The position numbers were made by a program, and so were the translations under genes. Positions 56,421 to 64,000 of a stretch of 64,000 nt of DNA are shown in pieces (positions within the stretch are counted from its first letter, which is position 1; every line of letters begins with the position of its first letter). The stretch is from Thermoplasmata archaeon (GTDB lineage: Archaea > Thermoplasmatota > Thermoplasmata > Lutacidiplasmatales > UBA184): contig JAKIWE010000003.1 of NCBI GenBank assembly GCA_022750195.1, positions 1 to 64,000 of the forward strand, in the 5' to 3' direction. A model generated the notes under the pieces. That model was not told where the DNA came from and searched no databases. It worked only from the letters and a program-made list of their open reading frames with translations.

Positions 56421-58769
56421 ATGCACCGAAGCCTGTCGGTGGCGATCGCGGTCGCGATCGTCACGGCCCTACTGTTGACGATCGTGCCGCCCCTCGCCCG
56501 AGGGAGCCCCGCCCCCGCGGCGGCGCCGCTGGTAGTCCGCCCGCAGGCCACGGATACGGTCACGACGACCGATGGCTTTGGCGGGACGCAGACGGTCTTC
56601 ACGACCTCCGCCGTCAACGACCTCGTCTTTTTCCGTGCCTTCGACCCGACCGACACCACCGCCACGGTGTCCATCAACGACCCGAACGGCTCGCGCGACG
56701 GCGTCGGCGCCCGTCCGTTCACCACCACGGTCCACTTCAACACCGGCTCGACGAACTCGAGCTACCTCTGGAACATTTTCTACAAGATCCCGACCTCGGT
56801 CCAGTTTGGCGGCCAGTGGAACATCACCGTCACGGGAACGGTGGCGGGCTTCTTCTCCCAGAACTTCACGGTGATCACCTACACCGTCGGGGCCACCGCT
56901 GCGGCGCCGGCGTATCTCCCCGGTCATGCCGGCGAGGTCCTGTACGCGATCAACTCGACCGCCACGGACGGCCCCTACGGCGGGGTCACGTCGGTGACGG
57001 TCCTGGGAAGCTACCTCACCCAGACCGCCGCCACGGCGAAGGTCCCGGGCTTCCCGCGCAACGTCCCGGCGGTCGCGCAGGGCGCGTTCAACTTCACGGT
57101 CCCGACCGACGCCCAGACCGGCTTTGGCGGGCTCTCGTTCTGGATCTACGCGAACGTCACCGCGCAGAACCTGAGCGAGCTCGCCCAGCTCTCGGTCCCC
57201 GTGGCCTCGGTCAGCACTCCGTCCATTCAGCTCGGTAGCTGCCCGTCCGGGTGCAACACGGGCACCTTCCAGGACGGCACCCCCGTCTACGTGTCGGTCC
57301 GGGTCGACCTCATCTGGAACACCGGGAGCGCGCCCGCCCCCGGCATGAACCTCCAGTTCCACTTCACCGCCGGCGCCGCCCCCGCGACGCCGACCGGTGG
57401 CTGGCCGGCGAACCTCACCACCAACTTGAGCGGCGGCGCGGCGATCCTGTTCGTCGCGACCAACGCGGTGTTCCCGGTCGGGGACACCGACTCGGTGACC
57501 GTCGCGGTGACCGACTCGGTCGACGCGATGATCCACGTGACGAACTTCGCCGACTTCACCGTCGTCGCGGTGGCGCCGGGCTTCGCGCAGCTCCAGGTGC
57601 TCCTCGACCGCGCCCAGTACTTCGGCGGCGACACGGCGACCGGCAGCTGGCAGCTCGCGGGGACGACCTCCTCAGCGGGGACCGGCTGGGTCGTCACCGA
57701 GTGGTCGGCGTGGCAAGTGAACAGCGGGACGCTCATCGTCTGGAAGAACGTCACCGGCAACGCGGCCCAGGGGAGCGCGACCTTCTCGGTCCCGCTCAAC
57801 TACGGCGGCGAGGTACGGTTCACCGTCAGCGTCCACAACGCGACGGAGTCGCTCACCCAGAGCGCCTACGCCGTCGTCACCTCGCAGGTGATCCTGCTCA
57901 ACCCGAGCAAGCCGACCTACCTCCCCGGGGACACCGTCACCGTGGGCGTCACCACGGAGGGCCAGATCTTCCAGGGTGCCACGCTCTGGGAGTCGGTCGT
58001 GGACAGCAACGGTAACGTGCTGAGCTCCGGGATGCTGACGGGCTCGTCGATCTCGATCACCATCCCGAAGGTCGGCGCGCCGTACTCCGTCCACGTCAGC
58101 GTCGGAGCGCAGAGCGCCACGGGTGGCCTGATCGCCGACGCGAGCGTCTACCTCAACCAGGCGAGCGGCTACGAGCTGATGGCCGGCGTCAGCACCGCGT
58201 CGAACTACATCGACGGGAGCTACCAGCCCGGCCAGTCGATCCAGCTCTCCTACAGCGTCATCGCGCTGGGGACCTCCGTGCTCCCGAAGTCGTTCGAGAT
58301 CCAGGTGTTCCCGGGCTCGTCGATCTTCAACTTCTACGGCTACGGGGCGGTCCTCGCCCGCACCACCTCCCCCTCGGGCAACGTCCCGTACACGATCCCG
58401 AGCTCGACGCCGTCCGGCGAGCAGAGCTTCACGATGGTCGTCTACTTCGTCGGGCCGGGCTGCGACGGGACCTGCGACGCGATCACCTCGTTCTCCGCGG
58501 ACGTGAACCCGTCCCCGCCGGCGCTCGGCTACGTCCTGGGCGCCGGGACCGGGCTCACGGTCGGCTGGCTGGTCCTGCTCATCCTCCTCTTCCTCGCGGT
58601 GATCGTGGGCCTCCTGCTCCACCGCCGCGGGAACCGCCCGATGATGATGAAGCCGGAACAGTCGCACGCTCCGGCGACCACCAGCGGGGAGCCGGCGAGC
58701 TGGAAGGAGGGGGCGCCGCCGAGCGGCACCAGCCCTCCGCCCCCCCCGCCGTCCGGCGGCTCGGCCTAG
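56421..58769 (+). CDS. Membrane-anchored beta-sandwich surface protein
   Basis: 782 aa. A signal peptide at residues 1-28 ('VAIAVAIVTALLLTIVPPLA') is followed by a Pro/Ala-rich stretch. The mature part is a series of Ig-like or macroglobulin-like beta-sandwich domains, all-beta, Ser/Thr/Gly-rich with N-x-S/T sequons. One unit begins 'LNPSKPTYLPGDTVTVGVT', which resembles the MG2 strand of alpha-2-macroglobulin-type proteins, and 'DGSYQPGQSIQLSYSV' is a second variant. No thioester (GCGEQ) is present. Two Cys pairs (CPSGC; CDGTC) could form local disulfides. A C-terminal helix ('VGWLVLLILLFLAVIVGLLL') is followed by H-R-R-G-N-R and a cytoplasmic tail with M-M-M-K and a Pro-rich end. Topology matches the A/B proteins but the ectodomain is unrelated. 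Convergent with the oxidoreductase gene 10 bp away. Confidence 0.88.
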   Translation: MHRSLSVAIAVAIVTALLLTIVPPLARGSPAPAAAPLVVRPQATDTVTTTDGFGGTQTVFTTSAVNDLVFFRAFDPTDTTATVSINDPNGSRDGVGARPFTTTVHFNTGSTNSSYLWNIFYKIPTSVQFGGQWNITVTGTVAGFFSQNFTVITYTVGATAAAPAYLPGHAGEVLYAINSTATDGPYGGVTSVTVLGSYLTQTAATAKVPGFPRNVPAVAQGAFNFTVPTDAQTGFGGLSFWIYANVTAQNLSELAQLSVPVASVSTPSIQLGSCPSGCNTGTFQDGTPVYVSVRVDLIWNTGSAPAPGMNLQFHFTAGAAPATPTGGWPANLTTNLSGGAAILFVATNAVFPVGDTDSVTVAVTDSVDAMIHVTNFADFTVVAVAPGFAQLQVLLDRAQYFGGDTATGSWQLAGTTSSAGTGWVVTEWSAWQVNSGTLIVWKNVTGNAAQGSATFSVPLNYGGEVRFTVSVHNATESLTQSAYAVVTSQVILLNPSKPTYLPGDTVTVGVTTEGQIFQGATLWESVVDSNGNVLSSGMLTGSSISITIPKVGAPYSVHVSVGAQSATGGLIADASVYLNQASGYELMAGVSTASNYIDGSYQPGQSIQLSYSVIALGTSVLPKSFEIQVFPGSSIFNFYGYGAVLARTTSPSGNVPYTIPSSTPSGEQSFTMVVYFVGPGCDGTCDAITSFSADVNPSPPALGYVLGAGTGLTVGWLVLLILLFLAVIVGLLLHRRGNRPMMMKPEQSHAPATTSGEPASWKEGAPPSGTSPPPPPPSGGSA

Positions 58770-58779
58770 GCCCCAGCGA

Positions 58780-59766
58780 CTACCGGACGAGCGGGCCAAG
58801 GGCTCGCACCGAACCGACGACCTGGTCGAGCGGAAGCCCGCCAAAGTCGAAGATCCCGAGCACCTCGTCGACCCCGATCCGGCGGAACGCCTCGAGGCGC
58901 TCGGCGACCTCCCCTGCGGAGCCGATCAGGGCGAAGCCGCTCGCCTCGATCGTCGCGCCCGAGGCGTGGCGTGGGTCCTGCCGCACCTTCGCCTCGTAGA
59001 AGCTGCTCTGCGTCGAGAGGCGCGCATCGAGGTACCGCTGCAACGCGGCGCGTGCCTCCGCCGGGTGAGCGCCCGCGTAGAGGTGGAGCGCGACCGCCAC
59101 CTCGGCCGATCTCCCGACGGGGAGGTGGCGACGGAACTCGGCGATCTCCTCCCCCAACTCGCCGATCGATTGCACCGTGGCGTAGGGAACGAGGGCGACG
59201 TTCGCTCCTCGACGCGCGACGAACGGCAGCGCCTCCCGCCGCTGGACGGCGACCCAGAGCGGGGGGTGCGGGCTCTGAAGGGGGCGGACGTTGAGCCGAA
59301 CCGTACCCCCGAACGGGCCTTCGACCCGGATCGCCTCTCCGCGCCAAGCGGACAAGATCGTGGCGAGAGCCGCGTCAAACTTTTCCCGCTTGGTCGACGG
59401 GTCGACGTTGAACCCCTGGAGCTCGAGCGGGATGTAGCCGCTCCCCGTTCCGAAGTTGAGCCGGCCGCCGGAGAGCTGGTCGACCATCGCGTACTGCTCG
59501 GCGACCTCGATCGGATTGTGGAACGGAAGGACGCTCACGAGGACGCCCAGCCGGAGCCGTTGCGTCCGCATCGAAGCCGCGGCGAGGAGCACGGCCGGGG
59601 CAGGGTCGGTTCCCCCCGGCTGGAAGTGGTGCTCGGCGACCCAGAGCGTCCCGAGACCGCCCTGCTCGCAGGCCTCCGCGAGCCGGAGCACCTCGCCGTA
59701 CCGGTCCCTTCCCCCTTCGACGCCCGAGGGGAACTGGTCGACGACGGTGAAGGCGCTCAGCCGCAT
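58780..59766 (-). CDS. LLM-class flavin-dependent oxidoreductase (luciferase-like)
   Basis: 328 aa TIM-barrel of the bacterial-luciferase/F420 superfamily. Typical segments: 'EACEQGGLGTLWVAEHHFQPGG', 'LRLGVLVSVLPFHNPIEVAEQYAMVDQLSGGRLNFGTGSGY' and 'HPPLWVAVQ', with the C-terminal 'IGSAGEVAERLEAFRRIGVDEVLGIF'. Such enzymes use FMN or F420 to oxidise or reduce small molecules; the E-H-H motif groups it with luciferase-like monooxygenases, but cofactor choice is not decided by sequence. Cytoplasmic. Start ATG 59766; divergent from the Nudix gene with a 60-bp shared upstream region that has no clear TATA box. Confidence 0.9.
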   Translation of the reverse strand: MRLSAFTVVDQFPSGVEGGRDRYGEVLRLAEACEQGGLGTLWVAEHHFQPGGTDPAPAVLLAAASMRTQRLRLGVLVSVLPFHNPIEVAEQYAMVDQLSGGRLNFGTGSGYIPLELQGFNVDPSTKREKFDAALATILSAWRGEAIRVEGPFGGTVRLNVRPLQSPHPPLWVAVQRREALPFVARRGANVALVPYATVQSIGELGEEIAEFRRHLPVGRSAEVAVALHLYAGAHPAEARAALQRYLDARLSTQSSFYEAKVRQDPRHASGATIEASGFALIGSAGEVAERLEAFRRIGVDEVLGIFDFGGLPLDQVVGSVRALGPLVR

Positions 59767-59826
59767 CGGGCAGGCAGGCGGAGCCAGCCTACTTCAAGCT
59801 TCAGGGGTTGGCCACATCTCGCGACC

Positions 59827-60558
59827 ATGCCCACCACCTCCACCCCCGACCTGGTCGATGCCGAGGTCGAGGGCGTCGCGATCCACCCGGGGGTGGCCGA
59901 AGGCGTGCTGGGCTTCGGCGAGCCCGGCGACCCCGCCACCATCCGATACCTGCCGGTCGGGGGCAGTGGAGTCCGGGCCGGACGAGGGACGAAGGGGTGG
60001 ATCCTCGAAACCGAACGCCCTAGCGCCGACACCTTCGACGCCCCCGCCGTGGGCGGGATCGAGCGAGACCTCGTTCGGGCCGGCGACCGGGTATGTGTGG
60101 ACGGGGACCGGGGGGTCCTGATCCTCCGGGGCGTGAGCCGCCATGATGTCGTGACGGCCTTCCTCGAGCGGGCGGACGGTCAGATCCTGGTGCTCCGTCG
60201 TTCGGACAAGGTGGGGAGCTTCCGAGGTCAGTGGGCTGGGGTCTCCGGCTTCCTCGAGGACCCGACCGCCGAGGCTCAGGCGCTTCGGGAGGTGCAGGAG
60301 GAGACCGGAGTCCCGGCGAGCGCGCTCTCTCTCGCTGCGACGGGCCGACTCGTCTTCGCGCGCGACGGCGATCGGGTCTTCGCGGTCCACCCATTCCGGT
60401 TTCGCGTCGGCGAGACGGCGATCCGCCTCGACTGGGAGCATACCGAATTCGCGTGGATCCCTCCGGGGGAGCTCGGGGCTCGTTCGACCGTCCCGAAGTT
60501 GACGAAGGTGTGGGAGCGAGTGGCGCCTCCACCGCCTCCCGCGGCGCAGACCAAATAG
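59827..60558 (+). CDS. Nudix hydrolase-like protein with an N-terminal swivel-like domain
   Basis: 243 aa. Residues about 100-235 form a Nudix domain with 'GFLEDPTAEAQALREVQEETGV'-type box residues: R-E-x-x-E-E-x-G is intact (metal and pyrophosphate binding), but the segment before it is one residue shorter than the consensus G-x5-E-x7-R, so the first Glu is out of register. Residues about 8-95 are unusual for a Nudix protein: 'VEGVAIHPGVAEG' and 'VRAGDRVCVDGDRGVLIL' recall the swivelling beta/alpha domain of PEP-utilising enzymes, without its T-S-H phospho-histidine loop. Substrate unknown. ATG 59827 is used; the longer open frame is antisense to the oxidoreductase. tRNA-Ala starts 30 bp after its stop. 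Confidence 0.8.
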   Translation: MPTTSTPDLVDAEVEGVAIHPGVAEGVLGFGEPGDPATIRYLPVGGSGVRAGRGTKGWILETERPSADTFDAPAVGGIERDLVRAGDRVCVDGDRGVLILRGVSRHDVVTAFLERADGQILVLRRSDKVGSFRGQWAGVSGFLEDPTAEAQALREVQEETGVPASALSLAATGRLVFARDGDRVFAVHPFRFRVGETAIRLDWEHTEFAWIPPGELGARSTVPKLTKVWERVAPPPPPAAQTK

Positions 60559-60588
60559 TATGAGCGGGGAACGGTCCCCCCTCCCCGT

Positions 60589-60662
60589 GGGCTGGTAGAT
60601 CAGTCCGGAAGATCGCCGGTTTTGCAAACCGGAGGCCTCGGGTTCAAATCCCGACCAGTCCA
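60589..60662 (+). tRNA. tRNA-Ala (anticodon TGC)
   Basis: 74 nt including discriminator A: acceptor GGGCTGG/CCAGTCC with the G3:U70 pair that identifies alanine tRNAs; D-stem GATC/GATC; anticodon stem CCGGT/ACCGG with loop TTTGCAA (TGC); T-arm TCGGG-TTCAAAT-CCCGA. No CCA encoded and no intron. The 191-bp spacer that follows, up to 60853, contains no recognisable gene. Confidence 0.96.
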
Positions 60663-60853
60663 CTAGGTCCTACGCCGACGACGAGGAGGGGTCGCGCTTT
60701 CGCGGCCCACCGACGGACGGGCAGAGCTCGCCCCGCGCGTCAACCTCACGCCGTAGCATCCCGGGGGGCTTGAAGAGCCTCGGAACGAACCCCGAGGTAC
60801 GCACCGACGCGGGCTGCCCCCCGAAGGGGAGGTCACGGCGACCCGAGGGGCTC

Positions 60854-61633
60854 CTAGCAGCCGCCGGTGATCCCTTCCAGGGTCGAGCCGCTGCTCTTGT
60901 AGAAGTAGGTGGTCCCGCCGTAGGTCGCGGCGAGCGTCGACGAGCCGCACGAGTTGTCCGAGGGATGCCAGGTGAACGTGCAGTTCCCGGTGGACCCTAG
61001 CGTGCAGGTCCCCTTGTTCGAGAACGATCCTCCCCCCGAACTCGTGAGGTGGAGCTTCCCCGTGGGGTAGTGCGTGCCGTTCCAGAGATCCTTGACCGTG
61101 GCTTTGCAGGTGGTCTTGCCGGCGACGTCGATGCTCGTCGGCGTGCACGAGATCGTGGTCGAGGTCTGCTCCGCCTTCGTGAACCTCACGACGATGGTGC
61201 CGTTGTCCACCGTGTAGGTGTAGGTGCAGCCGCCGCCATGCCCGCTGTGGCCATGACAGGTGATGGTGTAGTTCGAGTCCGTGGTCCCGTAGACGACCTT
61301 ACCGGTGTTCACGTCGGTACCGAAGAAATTGCCGATCGTCCAGTAGGTGTAGGTGCCGTTGAGCCGCTGGATGTACGTCCAGTACGTGAGATTGGCGGAG
61401 GTCTTGGCCTCCCCGGGGAGCCTCAGCGACATCGTGCCGGGGTACAGGTAACCGCTACTGCTGCCGTTGGCCCATCCCTTGCCCGTCGACCCATTGAAGA
61501 CGAAATGGCACGACCAGTTCGAACTGCACGTCGTGATGACTCCGTTCAGCGGGGTCGCGGCCCCCGGAGCAGGCAGGATCGCGAGGAGGAGCAACCCGAC
61601 GGTACCGACCAGACCGATGGTTACGCCGCGCAT
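60854..61633 (-). CDS. Small secreted Ig-like protein
   Basis: 259 aa from ATG 61633, which directly precedes a signal peptide ('IGLVGTVGLLLLAILPAPGAA', A-x-A-like cleavage site) and lies 26 bp from a TATA-like box; the longer frame upstream has no protein character. The mature region begins with a Cys-containing all-beta segment ('CSSNWSCHFVFNGSTG', 'YWTYIQRLNGTYTYWTIG'). A bacterial Ig-like (BIg3-type) domain follows from about residue 165 ('CTPTSIDVAGKTTCKATVKD', 'TFTWHPSDNSCGSSTLAATYGG'). No C-terminal membrane helix, so it is probably released or associated with other surface proteins. At least ten Cys suggest several disulfides. Function unknown. Confidence 0.82.
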   Translation of the reverse strand: MRGVTIGLVGTVGLLLLAILPAPGAATPLNGVITTCSSNWSCHFVFNGSTGKGWANGSSSGYLYPGTMSLRLPGEAKTSANLTYWTYIQRLNGTYTYWTIGNFFGTDVNTGKVVYGTTDSNYTITCHGHSGHGGGCTYTYTVDNGTIVVRFTKAEQTSTTISCTPTSIDVAGKTTCKATVKDLWNGTHYPTGKLHLTSSGGGSFSNKGTCTLGSTGNCTFTWHPSDNSCGSSTLAATYGGTTYFYKSSGSTLEGITGGC

Positions 61634-61653
61634 GCGGGAGCTAGGGAGCCGGC

Positions 61654-61664
61654 GTCTTAAAGAC
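61654..61664 (-). promoter_or_regulatory. TATA-like palindrome of the secreted Ig-like protein gene
   Basis: GTCTTTAAGAC on the minus strand, centred 26 bp before ATG 61633. Its inverted-repeat form could also serve as an operator. Confidence 0.5.
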
Positions 61665-61855
61665 GTGCTCGGCGAAATACAGCGGGGTATTCCGAACATC
61701 GTTCCGGTCGAATACCTCGCCGCCACCATCCTCGGCCCACGGTGCGGGATGGCTCTTCCGGCGGGCGCCTCGGGGCATCGCGCCGCCGGCGCCACTCAGG
61801 CGTAAGTTCACATGGGGGGATGGACCGCGACCCCGAGCACGGCCGGATTCCGCTC

Positions 61856-61867
61856 ACCCTATAGGGT
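61856..61867 (+). promoter_or_regulatory. Perfect 12-bp palindrome over the TATA box of the exporter gene
   Basis: ACCCTATAGGGT is its own reverse complement, with TATA at its centre, 33 bp before the GTG at 61895. A palindromic site covering a promoter is the usual layout for a repressor operator, and MFS drug exporters are commonly regulated this way; no regulator gene is visible beside it. Confidence 0.5.
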
Positions 61868-61894
61868 CCCACGGGAGCCTCCGACGCGATCGAC

Positions 61895-63340
61895 GTGGAC
61901 CGAAAGTGGGTCACTCTCAGCAACACGACCGTCGGGACGTTCATGGCGCTCCTCGACTCGTCGATCGTGGTCATCTCCCTCCCGACGATCGGCCGTGAGC
62001 TGCCCGGCGCCACCCCGGCCGTCCTGCTCTGGGTCGTCCTTTCCTACAGCCTCGTGACCACGACCCTGCTCCTCTCGCTGGGGCGGCTCTCCGACATCTT
62101 CGGCCGGGTGCGCCTCTACACCGTCGGCTTCGCGGTGTTCACCGTCGGTTCGCTGCTGGCCAGCCTCTCCGCCACCGGTGGCGAGCTGCTCGCCGCCCGG
62201 GTGGTCCAGGGCGTCGGAGCTGGATTCCTGTTCTCGAACTCCGCGGCGATCCTGACCGACGCCTTCCCGCCGGGCGAGCGCGGACGGGCGCTCGGCATCA
62301 ACCAGGTCGCGGCGCTCTCCGGGTCGATCCTCGGACTCGTTCTGGGCGGCGTGCTGACGACCGAGCTCGGCTGGCGGTCGATCTTCTGGGTGAACCTGCC
62401 GGTCGGACTGTTCGGGACGTGGTGGGCGTACGCCCAGCTCACCGAGCTTCACCGCCCGGAGACCGGGGCACGGCTCGACTGGCAGGGGAACCTCACCTTC
62501 GGCCTTGGACTGACCGCGACGCTCGTCGGGTTGACGCTCGGTTCCTTGGGGGGATGGGGTCAGCCGACGATCGTGGCCCTCTTGCTCATCGGCCCGGGGC
62601 TCCTCGTCGCCTTCGTAGCCATCGAGCGTCGGGCGATCCAGCCGATGTTCGACCTCGGACTCTTCCGGATCCGGACGTTCGTCGCGGGCAACGCCGCAGC
62701 GTTCCTCGCCGCTCTGGCCCGGGGGGCGTTCACCTTCGTGATGGTGTTCTACTTCCAGGGCGTGCTGCGAACGAGCGCGGAGGAGGCGGGTCTGCTGCTC
62801 CTTCCGCTGAGCGCAGCCTTCGCCGTCGCCGGACCGATGAGCGGGATCGTCTCCGACTTCACCGGGGCCCGGTCGATCGGCACCGCCGGCCTTCTCCTGA
62901 GCTGCGTCGGCTTCGGCGTGCTCGTCCTCGCCCCTTCCTCGCCATCCTACTCGACCCTGGCCGCGGCGATGGTGTTGCTGGGCATCGGCCAAGGCATGTT
63001 CGCAGCCCCGAACCGGTCGGAGGTGATGTCGAGCGTTCCGGCCGCGCGACGGGGGATCGCCGCCGGGGTCGGTACCACCTTCCTCAACGCCGGCAACCTT
63101 GGCAGTCTGATCATTGGGTTCACCGTCCTGGCCAGCGTCGTCCCCGCGGGTAGCCTCGCACTTGCTTTCGCCGGACAGACCGGCGGCACGATCGATGCCT
63201 CCGCCTTCGCCTCCGCGCTCCACCTGCTGTTCGCGATCGCCCTCGCGCTCACCGCCTCGGCGGCGGCGGTGAACCTTCTCCGGGGTCACCCGGACCCTCC
63301 ATCGACCCCGACCGAGGTGCGAGCCCCGGCTGTAGGCTGA
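61895..63340 (+). CDS. MFS exporter, DHA2 (14-helix, EmrB/QacA-like) family
   Basis: 481 aa with about 14 hydrophobic segments, the DHA2 number. Helix 1 carries 'LLDSSIVVISLPTIGREL' (motif D1-like), the loop after helix 2 'GRLSDIFGRVRLY' (motif A), and helix 5 'SGSILGLVLGGVLTTELGWRSIFWVNLPVG' (motif C, typical of antiporters). It exports drugs or other hydrophobic compounds by proton antiport; the natural substrate is unknown. GTG 61895 is used since it precedes helix 1 by about 13 residues. A 9-bp gap separates it from the helical protein at 63350, probably the same transcript. Confidence 0.92.
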   Translation: MDRKWVTLSNTTVGTFMALLDSSIVVISLPTIGRELPGATPAVLLWVVLSYSLVTTTLLLSLGRLSDIFGRVRLYTVGFAVFTVGSLLASLSATGGELLAARVVQGVGAGFLFSNSAAILTDAFPPGERGRALGINQVAALSGSILGLVLGGVLTTELGWRSIFWVNLPVGLFGTWWAYAQLTELHRPETGARLDWQGNLTFGLGLTATLVGLTLGSLGGWGQPTIVALLLIGPGLLVAFVAIERRAIQPMFDLGLFRIRTFVAGNAAAFLAALARGAFTFVMVFYFQGVLRTSAEEAGLLLLPLSAAFAVAGPMSGIVSDFTGARSIGTAGLLLSCVGFGVLVLAPSSPSYSTLAAAMVLLGIGQGMFAAPNRSEVMSSVPAARRGIAAGVGTTFLNAGNLGSLIIGFTVLASVVPAGSLALAFAGQTGGTIDASAFASALHLLFAIALALTASAAAVNLLRGHPDPPSTPTEVRAPAVG

Positions 63341-63349
63341 AACTCCCCG

Positions 63350-63859
63350 ATGGCCGAAACCGGTCCCCGAGCCCCAGAGTCGTCGAAGGCCTCCCTCGCC
63401 GAGACGGTCGGTCGCTCCCTCGGGCGCGTGCGCGCCGTCGCTGCCGCTCTCGACCGCCACTCCGAGGAGCTTGTGGCGCTCGCGCCGACCCCGGTCCACG
63501 ACGTTCGTCGATCCGTGGCCAACCTCGAAGCGGAGCTGCTCGAAGCGCACCCACCGCTGGTCGCCCGCTGGCTGCGGGAGTCGGACCTCACGGGGGCCGA
63601 GGCGGATCGCCTCGCCTCCGACCACCGATGGTTCCCGGAAGGGTTCGCCGAGATCCGGGGACTCCTCGACGTGGTCGAGAGGGACGATCATGGGGGGAAC
63701 CGCCAGGCGGTAGGACAGTACGGCCGGATCCTGCTCGAGGCGATCCGCCGGCACCTCTCGGAGGAGGAGGCCCTTCTCCTCTCCGGAGACGGGCCTGTTG
63801 CGGAAGGTCGAGGCTCAAATGCGGGGTCGGATACGCTCCCCCCGCCTTCCAACCGATGA
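63350..63859 (+). CDS. Small helical protein, possibly hemerythrin-like
   Basis: 169 aa, almost entirely helical. Segments 'LLEAHPPLVARWLRE', 'LASDHRWFPEGFAEIRGLLDVV' and 'LLEAIRRHLSEEEALLL' follow the pattern of HHE/hemerythrin four-helix bundles (H...E-E near the last helix), but not all expected His/Glu ligands can be placed, so the assignment is tentative. The C-terminal 25 residues are polar and disordered. It follows the MFS exporter by 9 bp. An ATG overlapping its stop (63856) opens only a 42-codon frame, which I do not call a gene. Confidence 0.65.
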   Translation: MAETGPRAPESSKASLAETVGRSLGRVRAVAAALDRHSEELVALAPTPVHDVRRSVANLEAELLEAHPPLVARWLRESDLTGAEADRLASDHRWFPEGFAEIRGLLDVVERDDHGGNRQAVGQYGRILLEAIRRHLSEEEALLLSGDGPVAEGRGSNAGSDTLPPPSNR

Positions 63860-64000
63860 GCGACGGTCTCCGAGCCCACGAAGCGCCGCCTCTGGGGCGG
63901 CCGACCGGTGGGGGGGGCGGCCCGATTCTGGGTTTCAGCGGTGAGAATCGACGGCCCGCACGACTAGCCCCGACGGGGTGCTGACCGTGGAGGCTCCGAC
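63860..64000. other. Right edge: no complete gene
   Basis: 141 bp of GC-rich sequence after the last gene. A GTG at 63979 could open a plus-strand gene continuing beyond the window, but seven codons are not enough to support it. Confidence 0.4.

Noticed and set aside
63856-63984. Short ORF overlapping the last stop codon (ATGA)
   Set aside because: Only 42 codons, Gly/Pro/Arg-rich, no domain character.

Overview
The window is high-GC DNA that reads as archaeal, most likely from a Thermoplasmatota (Thermoplasmata-type) lineage. The evidence is isopentenyl phosphate kinase next to type 2 isopentenyl-diphosphate isomerase, an archaeal-type S-adenosylmethionine synthetase, Elp3, the archaeal repair protein Nre with a C-terminal PIP-like peptide, tRNA genes without encoded CCA, and TATA-like boxes about 25 bp ahead of start codons (leaderless transcription). 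The lineage below phylum cannot be fixed from the sequence alone.

Layout. 1-2860 (minus): N-terminal part of a large secreted protein made of carboxypeptidase-regulatory-like beta-sandwich repeats; it runs off the left edge. 3042-4739 (plus): a small membrane protein and an unrecognised 395-aa protein. 4829-40763 (minus, 36 kb): the dominant feature, four tandem copies of a two-gene, about 9.0-kb unit. Each unit encodes two cell-surface proteins of about 1470-1500 aa, called here A (promoter-proximal) and B (distal); A and B overlap by 4 nt in every unit. I number the units left to right: B1/A1, B2/A2, B3/A3, B4/A4. Every protein has a signal segment, an N-terminal propeller region with six Asp-box-like motifs, five 'G-L-P-x-G-x-x-W' repeats alternating with four InlB-B-like 'GWxGxGxGxxxG' repeats, one C-terminal membrane helix and a short cytoplasmic tail. 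The same promoter sequence stands about 25 bp before each A gene. The membrane-proximal thirds of A1/A3 and B1/B3 are almost identical at DNA level while the propellers have diverged, which points to gene conversion acting on both partners.

40919-47039 (plus): housekeeping cluster with a small membrane protein, IPK, IDI-2, Elp3, AdoMet synthetase and a membrane-anchored zinc-ribbon protein. 47055-48386 (minus): Nre. 48510-48584: tRNA-Pro(CGG). 48645-51638 (minus): a propeller plus PEGA-repeat membrane protein, architecturally related to the A/B family. 51935-56296 (minus): two class III aminotransferases, a metallo-beta-lactamase-fold hydrolase and a YCII-VOC fusion. 56421-58769 (plus): another membrane-anchored surface protein. 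58780-64000: luciferase-like oxidoreductase, Nudix protein, tRNA-Ala(TGC), a small secreted protein, a DHA2-type MFS exporter with a palindrome over its TATA box, and a small helical protein.

Taken together, roughly 45 of 64 kb encodes exported beta-rich surface proteins. I see no CRISPR array, rRNA, insertion sequence or prophage.
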